Below, piece by piece: positions 5,191 to 10,194 of a stretch of 10,194 nt of DNA; within the stretch, counting starts at the first letter, position 1; each line of letters opens with the position of its first letter. The notes under the pieces are model-generated. The model ran no database searches. It saw only the letters and a list, made by a program, of their open reading frames with translations, and was not told where the DNA came from. The stretch covers positions 1 through 10,194 of the forward strand of contig JAITWC010000089.1 of assembly GCA_031285485.1 (NCBI GenBank). Reading direction: 5' to 3'. A program made the translations under genes and the position numbers. This DNA comes from Alistipes sp. (lineage in GTDB: Bacteria; Bacteroidota; Bacteroidia; Bacteroidales; Rikenellaceae).

Positions 5191-6093
5191 TTACAGAAAA
5201 TCGTCCCGTGTGATCAGTCCGTTGTGCAGCGCGTAGAAGGTCAGGCCCTGCGCGGTCTTGAAACCCGTTTTACGCATGATATTCTTGCGGTGCGAGATGA
5301 CGGTGTGGGTCGAGATATGCAGCTTGTCGGCGACCTCCTTGTTGGAAAGTCCGCGCGCGAGGGTGGCGAGTACCTCCCGTTCACGTGCGGTCAGTTCCAT
5401 ACCGTCCGGGACGGTATGCCGTTCGTTGTCCAGGCGTTCCACCAGCGGGATCAGTACCTCTTCCTCCAGAAACGTGTGTTTACGCAGGTCGTGTCCGAAA
5501 GCGAAGAGGTCTGCCAGCACGGGACGGCACAGCTCAAGGGTCGCGGCAGGCGGCAGGTACTTGACGATGATGTTTTTCAAATCCTCCAGCGCACCGTCGA
5601 TGTCGCTGTGGTGGCTCTCGTATACGCTGATTTTGTAATCGGGCCGCTCGCCATCCTCCAACAATCGGCGAATGTAGGGGAAAACGACCTCTTCCTCGTA
5701 GCGGAAGTGTTCGACGACCTCCCGGCGGTACTTCTCGCAAAACGAGGCGAGCATGTCACCGCCCGGCAGCTTCAGAACCGCCTCGATGATGCGCGGCATG
5801 CGAACATGGAGGTAATCCTTGTGCGAGGCTTCGAGGTAGCCGACTATGCCTTCGACAGGGACCTGCTTCAATTCCGCCGGATCGGGCGCGTAACTTTTGG
5901 ACGTGTACATGTTGCACACAAGCAGCACGAGCGATACGGCGATCCCGCGCTCGGCGCACACCTGCCCCAGTGTCTTCTCACCCAACCCCAGCCCGATGCC
6001 GAAATAAGGCAACAAGCCGAGCAAACGTCCATCGGCCAACACCAGATCGGCCAGCTTTGTATTCTCTGAAAATAAGCAGTGATTCATAGTCAT
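5191..6093 (-). CDS. Hemerythrin-domain protein fused to a LuxR-type DNA-binding domain
   Basis: The 300-residue product has three parts. Residues 12-52 (LADLVLADG...YFGIGLGLGEKTLGQVCAERGI) resemble the N-terminal domain of RIC/ScdA repair proteins but lack its paired cysteines. Residues about 85-222 form a hemerythrin four-helix bundle with candidate diiron ligands His91 and/or His96, His129 and Glu133 (HFRYE), His161 or His162, His201, and His206 with Glu210 (HTFLE). Residues 233-297 are a LuxR/FixJ helix-turn-helix (LTAREREVLATLARGLSNKEVA, then THTVISHRKNIMRKTG). The inferred role is a one-component cytoplasmic regulator that senses oxygen, NO or iron/redox state. The DNA targets are unknown. 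It has its own promoter and terminator, so it is a single-gene transcript. Starts at 6093 (MTMNH) or 6087 (MNH) are both possible; the promoter lies unusually close. Confidence 0.85.
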   Translation of the reverse strand: MTMNHCLFSENTKLADLVLADGRLLGLLPYFGIGLGLGEKTLGQVCAERGIAVSLVLLVCNMYTSKSYAPDPAELKQVPVEGIVGYLEASHKDYLHVRMPRIIEAVLKLPGGDMLASFCEKYRREVVEHFRYEEEVVFPYIRRLLEDGERPDYKISVYESHHSDIDGALEDLKNIIVKYLPPAATLELCRPVLADLFAFGHDLRKHTFLEEEVLIPLVERLDNERHTVPDGMELTAREREVLATLARGLSNKEVADKLHISTHTVISHRKNIMRKTGFKTAQGLTFYALHNGLITRDDFL

Positions 6094-6100
6094 CTTGCCG

Positions 6101-6108
6101 CAAAGGTA
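6101..6108 (-). promoter_or_regulatory. -7 box of the hemerythrin-LuxR gene
   Basis: TACCTTTG on the minus strand (6108-6101), an exact TAnnTTTG match, followed by CGGC. With the ffs spacing the transcript would start near 6096, only 3 nt before the first ATG (6093) and 9 nt before the second (6087). No clear -33 TTTG is present about 20 bp upstream. Confidence 0.65.
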
Positions 6109-6145
6109 TTTAAATTAGCGTTAACAGGCCTTATTTGATCGGTAT

Positions 6146-6925
6146 TCAGAGGCCGAAAACGCGGCGGACGTTACCTGTGGTAATGCGGTCGAGGTCGGCG
6201 GGGGAGGTGTCGAGTATCGCTGCGGCAGCGGTGAGGATGTGTGTCAGGTAGGATGACTCGTTGCGGCGGCCGCGGAACGGCTCGGGTGTGAGCCACGGGG
6301 CGTCGGTCTCAAGGACGATGTGGGCGGGGTCGATGGCGGGCAGAAGTTCCCTCCACCGGCTCTTCTTATAGGTCACCGATCCGCCGACACCCAACACGAA
6401 GTCGCCCACGGCTCGCACCCGGCGGTAGTCGTTGAGCGTGCCGCTGAAAGCGTGCATAACTCCGCGCATGCCGCGGCCGGTGTACTTTTCGAGAGTGGTA
6501 AACATCTCGGCCCACGCCTCGCGGGTGTGGATGGCCAGCGGAAGGTCGTAACTTATCGCCAACTCGATCTGCCGCTCGAAAGCGGCCGTCTGCTCGGCGA
6601 GGAAATCGCGGCTCCAGTGTAGGTCGAGGCCAACCTCGCCGATGGCGCAGAAGCCTCCGGGGGGGGGCGAGGCAAGGTGCGACTCGACGATGGCGAGTTC
6701 GCGTTCCCAGTCGAGGTTGTCGTTCACCGAGGTGGGGTGCATGCCCATCATCGGCACGCAATAGCCGGGGTTGGCGCGGCACATGGCGAGCATTGCGTCA
6801 TGGCTTTCCGAGTCGATCGCCGGACACAGAATGCGCTCGACACCCGCCTCGCGGGCATGCCCGAGGGCCTCGTCGCGGTCGGCGTCGAACGCCCCGTCGA
6901 ACATGTGGGAGTGTGTGTCGATCAT
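6146..6925 (-). CDS. TatD-family metal-dependent hydrolase (DNase)
   Basis: TatD-family proteins are TIM-barrel metallohydrolases acting as 3'-5' exonucleases or DNases in DNA repair and turnover. Despite the name they are not needed for Tat export. The 259-residue product carries the metal ligands in order: HSH (His5 and His7), GEVGLD (Glu97), IHTRE (His133), HAFSG (His158) and ETDAPWLTP (Asp208). It matches the family length. Its ATG overlaps the dprA stop by 4 bp (ATGA), so translational coupling with dprA is likely, and both act on DNA. A run of nine C residues on the coding strand (6667-6659) lies in the codons for SPPPGG (near residues 86-91); the frame is intact here. The true cellular substrate cannot be told from sequence. 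Confidence 0.9.
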   Translation of the reverse strand: MIDTHSHMFDGAFDADRDEALGHAREAGVERILCPAIDSESHDAMLAMCRANPGYCVPMMGMHPTSVNDNLDWERELAIVESHLASPPPGGFCAIGEVGLDLHWSRDFLAEQTAAFERQIELAISYDLPLAIHTREAWAEMFTTLEKYTGRGMRGVMHAFSGTLNDYRRVRAVGDFVLGVGGSVTYKKSRWRELLPAIDPAHIVLETDAPWLTPEPFRGRRNESSYLTHILTAAAAILDTSPADLDRITTGNVRRVFGL

Positions 6926-8034
6926 ATCTTCGTGTAGCTGCCGCCGGGCAGCCGCTGTATCTTCCCGGCAAACTCCAACTCAAGCAAAAGCGGTGCCAGG
7001 GCGGGGTGGCCAAGGGCCGTCATCTCGACCAAAGCATCTACCGACACCGCGTCACCGCCCGGCACGCAACCCAGCAGTCCCAGCGCGTCGGCCGAAAGTC
7101 CCGGCGCCGGTGTTACGGGTCGCTCGCCCACTTCGGGTACGTACAAGTCCCACGCAAGAGCCCGTATGACGTCCTCGCCCGAGCACACCATCGCCGCCCG
7201 CTGGTTCTTTATCAGTGCGTTCGTTCCTTTGGACATATCGTCGGTCCCGCGTCCCGGAACCGCCATCACCGTGCGGTCGTAGCCCAGCGCGAAGTCGGCG
7301 GTCGACAGCGCGCCGCTCTCAAATGGCGCCTCCACCACAATCGTTCCCTCCGACAGGCCCGCGATTATGCGGTTGCGCGCTAGATAGAAGTTGCCCGTCT
7401 GCTTGCTCGCCGAGTGACACTCGGAGACGATTGCTCCGCCGTGGGCCACAATGTCGCGCGCGATGTCGGCATGGGGCGCGGGGGTGACGCCGGGTAGCGT
7501 GTTGGCAAGCACCGCAACCGTCGGCACACCGTAACGCAAAGCCGCGCGATGGCAGTGGACGTCGATCCCGAACGCCAAACCGCTCACAATGCACAGGTCG
7601 GGCACACGGTCGGCGAGTTGCCTCACCAGCTTGTCGCACATCGTCTGTCCGTAGGTCGACAGCGTCCGCGTGCCAACCATCGACACACACCTCATCCGCA
7701 GTGCCGCCACATCGCCATTGACATAAAGAACGTGGGGCGGATCGCTCATCTCGCGCACCAGAGGCGGATAGTCGGCGTCGGTGGAGGCGATGGCCGTGAG
7801 ACCGTGTTTTTTTATGTAGGCGAGCTCGCGCTCGGCCCGGTGATGCGCCTCTTTTCGGGTGAGCTGCTCGGCCAAAGGCTCGCGGATGGAGGTGCGGCGT
7901 ATGATTTCAGTGGCCGTGGCGTCGTAGATGGCGTCGTAGATGGCGTCGGCGCTGCCGAACTCCGCGATCAACATGGCGGCGGTCTTCACGCCTATGCCCG
8001 TTTCCAGCGTGAGCGCAATGTCGTTGATGTTCAT
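6922..8034 (-). CDS. dprA: DNA-processing protein DprA
   Basis: DprA binds incoming single-stranded DNA, shields it and loads RecA during natural transformation. It is widely conserved even where competence is unproven. The 370-residue product has an N-terminal helical region (about 1-85), then the Rossmann-like core with SMVGTR (118-123), SGLAFGID (151-158), the phosphate-binding FYLARNRIIAGLS (216-228), GALSTADFALGYDR (241-254), VPGR (259-262) and KGTNALI (269-275). A C-terminal winged-helix-like domain (about 326-366, ending LPGGSY) completes the usual three-part layout. An adjacent 12-bp duplication encodes AIYDAIYD near residues 31-38. The start is 60 bp after the stop of the serine hydrolase gene, and tatD follows with a 4-bp overlap. 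Confidence 0.95.
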   Translation of the reverse strand: MNINDIALTLETGIGVKTAAMLIAEFGSADAIYDAIYDATATEIIRRTSIREPLAEQLTRKEAHHRAERELAYIKKHGLTAIASTDADYPPLVREMSDPPHVLYVNGDVAALRMRCVSMVGTRTLSTYGQTMCDKLVRQLADRVPDLCIVSGLAFGIDVHCHRAALRYGVPTVAVLANTLPGVTPAPHADIARDIVAHGGAIVSECHSASKQTGNFYLARNRIIAGLSEGTIVVEAPFESGALSTADFALGYDRTVMAVPGRGTDDMSKGTNALIKNQRAAMVCSGEDVIRALAWDLYVPEVGERPVTPAPGLSADALGLLGCVPGGDAVSVDALVEMTALGHPALAPLLLELEFAGKIQRLPGGSYTKI

Positions 8035-8081
8035 TGGGTGGCTTTTTGTTTGGTGAAAAGTTAAGCCGGGGGAATTGAGCG

Positions 8082-8089
8082 CAAAGACA
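8082..8089 (-). promoter_or_regulatory. Weak candidate -7 box for dprA-tatD
   Basis: TGTCTTTG on the minus strand (8089-8082) differs from TAnnTTTG at one fixed position and lies in the 60-bp gap before dprA. There is no -33 TTTG at the right distance. Read-through from the serine hydrolase gene is equally possible, because no terminator is seen in the gap. Confidence 0.3.
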
Positions 8090-8094
8090 ATACT

Positions 8095-9357
8095 CTATTC
8101 GAGCGTCTGATAGACCGTATTAAGGAATTTTTCCCACACTTTGGTGTCGGGGGTACGGTTTGTGTAGAGAATTATCACCATCTTTTCCTTGTGGTCGATT
8201 ATGTAGTCGGTGTTGGCGGCACCGCCCCAGCTCAGTGCGCCCGGCGACACCATAGGCGTAAAGTTGGGGATCGCGCGGCGGCTCGTGTCGTTTTGCGGAT
8301 AGATCTGGAAACCGATCCCGAACATGTGGCCATTGCCGCCGCCGTTGGGAATCGGCAGTTGGTTCTGCTGCATCATCTCGATAGTCTTGCGACCCAGAAT
8401 GCGGTGGCCGTTGAACTCGCCGTAGTTGAGGATCATCTGGCAGAAACGTGCGTAGCCTTCGATCGTGCCACTGAGGCCCGTTCCGGCGTTGGCGAACCGG
8501 CGGTCTTCCTGGAACGGATTGCGGCCGCTCCACCACTCGCGGGGCACGAGTTTACCCTGATCGTCCACGCCGTAGTTCGTAACGAATCGAGGTGCGAACG
8601 AGGGGTCGAAGTACCACGCCATGTCGGTGATGCCCAGCGGTTCGAGTATCGTTTCGGTGACATACTCCTGAAGCGAGCGGCCCGAGAAATACTCAACCAG
8701 ATAGCCCCACACGTCGGACGCGGTGTGGTAGTTCCACTCAGTGCCGGGGTCCCATCCCAGAGGCGCGGCAACCAGATCGCGCACCCACTCTTCGAGCGTG
8801 GCGTACTCTTTGGCCGGTTGACCGGGCACCCGCCTCGGACCCTGCATGCCGGAGGTGTGGCTCAGCAGGTGGCGGATAGTGACGGGTGTGGCGACGGGAC
8901 GTGTGGCGGTGGAGTTGCGGTCTGAGCGGTCGACCCAAACCTGATCGGTCATCTCGGGGATGTAACGCGACACGGGGTCGTCCAACTGGAACTTGCCCTG
9001 CTCGAACAGCGTCAACAGCGCCACGGTGGTGACGGCCTTGGTTTGGGAAAACATGCGGAAAATGTGGTCGGTGGCGAGCGGGTCGCGGCTCTCGACGTCG
9101 CGCCAACCGAAGGCTTTGTGGTGGATCACTTCACCGTCTTTTGCCACGAAGGTGAGGGCGTGAGGGATGATGCTGCGGTCGACGTAATCCTGAAGGAGAG
9201 CGTCGATGCGGTCGAGCCTTGAGGCGTCGACCTGCAACGCTGCAAAGTCGGGCGAGTACTCGAAATTTTGCGGATCGTCGGCGGGAGCGGATGCCGGGCC
9301 CGCGCACGAAACGCCTACCAGTGCGGCAATCGCGAGAGCGGTGATTCTTGTTTTCAT
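8095..9357 (-). CDS. Serine hydrolase of the beta-lactamase / class C-like family, probable lipoprotein
   Basis: The 420-residue product belongs to the large beta-lactamase-related family (class C beta-lactamase, D-Ala-D-Ala carboxypeptidase and EstB-like esterases). Catalytic features: SQTK with nucleophile Ser104 and Lys107, Tyr210 in WNYHTAS (position of the YxN motif), the family segment LLSHTSG (164-170), and WGG (377-379) in place of the KTG triad. The lack of a clear YxN and KTG argues against true beta-lactamase activity and for an esterase or peptidase role (inference). The N-terminus (residues 1-17 then Cys18, LVGVSC) looks like a lipoprotein signal with an atypical lipobox, and a Pro/Ala/Asp linker follows. 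It would therefore sit in the periplasm or on a membrane surface. The substrate is unknown. Confidence 0.85.
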   Translation of the reverse strand: MKTRITALAIAALVGVSCAGPASAPADDPQNFEYSPDFAALQVDASRLDRIDALLQDYVDRSIIPHALTFVAKDGEVIHHKAFGWRDVESRDPLATDHIFRMFSQTKAVTTVALLTLFEQGKFQLDDPVSRYIPEMTDQVWVDRSDRNSTATRPVATPVTIRHLLSHTSGMQGPRRVPGQPAKEYATLEEWVRDLVAAPLGWDPGTEWNYHTASDVWGYLVEYFSGRSLQEYVTETILEPLGITDMAWYFDPSFAPRFVTNYGVDDQGKLVPREWWSGRNPFQEDRRFANAGTGLSGTIEGYARFCQMILNYGEFNGHRILGRKTIEMMQQNQLPIPNGGGNGHMFGIGFQIYPQNDTSRRAIPNFTPMVSPGALSWGGAANTDYIIDHKEKMVIILYTNRTPDTKVWEKFLNTVYQTLE

Positions 9358-9402
9358 AGGGGATAGAGGTTAATTGGATTGATGTTAAGTGGTATTTCCC
9401 CG

Positions 9403-9410
9403 CGAATGTA
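9403..9410 (-). promoter_or_regulatory. Candidate -7 box of the serine hydrolase gene
   Basis: TACATTCG on the minus strand (9410-9403) matches TAnnTTTG except for one C and is followed by CGG, as at other promoters here. It lies downstream of the terminator at 9425-9469 and would allow expression independent of it, with a leader of about 40 nt. No -33 element is evident. Confidence 0.35.
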
Positions 9411-9424
9411 CGGGAAAGTGAAAT

Positions 9425-9469
9425 AAAAAATCCCCGGAGAGAAGTTTGTAATGTCTCCCCCGCCGGGGA
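9425..9469 (-). terminator. Intrinsic terminator in front of the serine hydrolase gene (possible attenuator)
   Basis: On the minus strand TCCCCGG (9469-9463) pairs with CCGGGGA (9437-9431), and the stem can extend inward past one bulged C through G-C and G-U pairs (9461-9455 with 9444-9438). Six Ts follow (9430-9425). It lies about 60 nt after a perfect -7 box and about 70 nt before the gene. It could end a short RNA or attenuate the downstream gene. Confidence 0.75.
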
Positions 9470-9495
9470 GGGCTGCCTGTTTTTAAGAGACATGG

Positions 9496-9527
9496 CAAAG
9501 GTAATAAATCCGTTCGGAACGGCCCAA
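9496..9527 (-). promoter_or_regulatory. Bacteroidota-type promoter, minus strand
   Basis: AATTG (TTG at 9527-9525), a 21-bp gap, then TACCTTTG (9503-9496): an exact -7 box with an acceptable -33 element. Transcription would start near 9491 and meet the intrinsic terminator at 9469-9425. Confidence 0.6.
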
Positions 9528-9872
9528 TTTCCGGGCGGATTTATTTTGCGCTCCGCTCGCCGTTTTGCAGAGCACAGGCTGCGCCGCCGCCTCGGGCGGT
9601 TCGCAGGGCGACGGAGGCTCCAAAAAAGTTCAGGGAAGGCTCCGTTGCTCGACGGAGGAGTAACGACGGTTTCGTTCTGTAAGGTGTGGGTGCCCGAGAG
9701 CTTCTTCAAGTCGCTCAGGTGCGGGTTGATTTACGGAAACAAGATTTTATCTGCCGACCGGATCGAAATGGAGATCTTCCGATGGACCGAAATCCGGTAC
9801 ACGTTCATGGGGAAGCCAGAGAATAGCGGCGTAACATGATGTCAACCCAACTCTGTGCATATGACCAATAAA
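9503..9872. other. Gene-free stretch with inverted repeats
   Basis: About 370 bp without a gene I can support. AATAAATCCG (9503-9512) and CGGATTTATT (9536-9545) form a 10-bp inverted repeat around the -33 region of the minus-strand promoter. A second hairpin, CTCCGT/ACGGAG, lies at 9640-9657. The open frames here (for example 9492-9839 on plus) are Arg-rich, match no family I know, and cross these palindromes, so I regard them as chance. It may be an intergenic repeat or gene debris. Confidence 0.5.
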
Positions 9873-10194
9873 TCACAAACCATACCCCATGCCGTATACA
9901 TCCGAGAGCCACAGGCCCATGAATCTGTCGCACACCATATAGGCGTTATCTTCTCGCGTGAGTATCTCTTTCTCCAACAGTTGCCTTGCAGCGGTTTGGA
10001 CGGAGCTGGCCGAAAGCAGCGCGTTACGACCGATGAACGGTGCGGAGGTTATCTCCACCGCTTTACCCTCTTTTCCCACGGCGTACAGCAATTCGCGCTG
10101 TCGCTCGGGGAGCAGGTTTATCGTCGCCTGAAACAGCTTGGAGTACGAGTTCACCGTTTGGCGAAGGCACTGATCCGCCATGTCCAATGTGACC
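9873..10194 (-). CDS. ATP-binding protein (AAA/archaeal-type ATPase family), C-terminal part
   Basis: About 107 codons of a minus-strand gene run off the right edge of the window, with no stop before it, so this is a C-terminal fragment of a complete gene outside. The visible part reads LLPERQRELLYAVGKEGKA, then a helix-turn-helix-like segment (LSASSVQTAARQLLEKEILTR) and YMVCDRFMGLWL near the end. This is the winged-helix tail I associate with Bacteroidota ATPases of the archaeal-ATPase-like family (about 380 residues); the P-loop would lie beyond the window. The apparent TTG start at 10187 is not a real start. Its role is unknown; such genes are often accessory and present in several copies (family knowledge). 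No terminator follows directly. Confidence 0.65.
   Translation of the reverse strand, partial: VTLDMADQCLRQTVNSYSKLFQATINLLPERQRELLYAVGKEGKAVEITSAPFIGRNALLSASSVQTAARQLLEKEILTREDNAYMVCDRFMGLWLSDVYGMGYGL

Noticed and set aside
9131..9709. Minus-strand 192-codon frame overlapping the serine hydrolase start
   Set aside because: It is out of frame with the well-supported gene, passes through the intrinsic terminator and has low-complexity composition.
9492..9839. Plus-strand 115-codon frame in the region before the ATPase gene
   Set aside because: It starts between a minus-strand promoter and its transcript start, crosses two inverted repeats, is Arg-rich and shows no domain.
10185..10187. TTG start codon for a 104-residue protein at the right edge
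   Set aside because: The frame stays open to the window edge and the sequence is the C-terminal part of a larger ATPase, so no start is needed here.

Overview
The window looks like the chromosome of a member of the Bacteroidota. I would guess Alistipes or another Rikenellaceae. Three things support this: high-GC genes with A-rich rather than Shine-Dalgarno leaders, several copies of the Bacteroidota -7 promoter box TAnnTTTG (1926-1933 on +, and 3500-3493, 6108-6101 and 9503-9496 on -), and a TatA plus TatC pair without TatB. The genus is inference.

Left part, plus strand. A terminator hairpin (16-58) closes a gene lying outside the window. It is followed by a striking array of 17-nt palindromes repeated every 41 bp (157-460). 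Then come threonine ammonia-lyase (ilvA, 631-1914) and, from a near-perfect promoter overlapping the ilvA end, tatA (1972-2175) and tatC (2361-3269). Between tatA and tatC sit one clear palindromic interspersed element and one degenerate one. A UUCG-loop terminator closes tatC.

Middle. The SRP RNA gene (ffs) lies on the minus strand at 3488-3391, convergent with tatC and with its own -7 box. Beyond it is a plus-strand stretch without a convincing gene that ends in an orphan terminator (3712-3740). A second hairpin array follows, with a 42-bp period (3781-4020). It ends a few bases from the stop codon of a minus-strand OprB-type carbohydrate porin (5062-4025), so it would form that gene's 3' untranslated region.

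Right part, all minus strand, in transcription order: the 3' end of an ATP-binding protein gene entering from the right edge (10194-9873), a gene-free stretch carrying a promoter and an intrinsic terminator (9503-9425), a putative lipoprotein of the beta-lactamase/serine hydrolase family (9357-8095), dprA (8034-6922), a TatD-family nuclease overlapping dprA by 4 bp (6925-6146), a hemerythrin-LuxR fusion regulator with its own promoter (6093-5191), and a strong terminator (5145-5113) before the porin.

The protein genes are mostly housekeeping: isoleucine biosynthesis, twin-arginine export, SRP targeting, and DNA uptake/processing. The unusual content is non-coding: two unrelated arrays of tandem hairpins with almost the same period, a promoter-terminator unit in front of the serine hydrolase gene, and a likely transcript with no recognisable product at 3536-3740. 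The most interesting protein is the hemerythrin-LuxR fusion, which reads as a one-component diiron gas or redox sensor.
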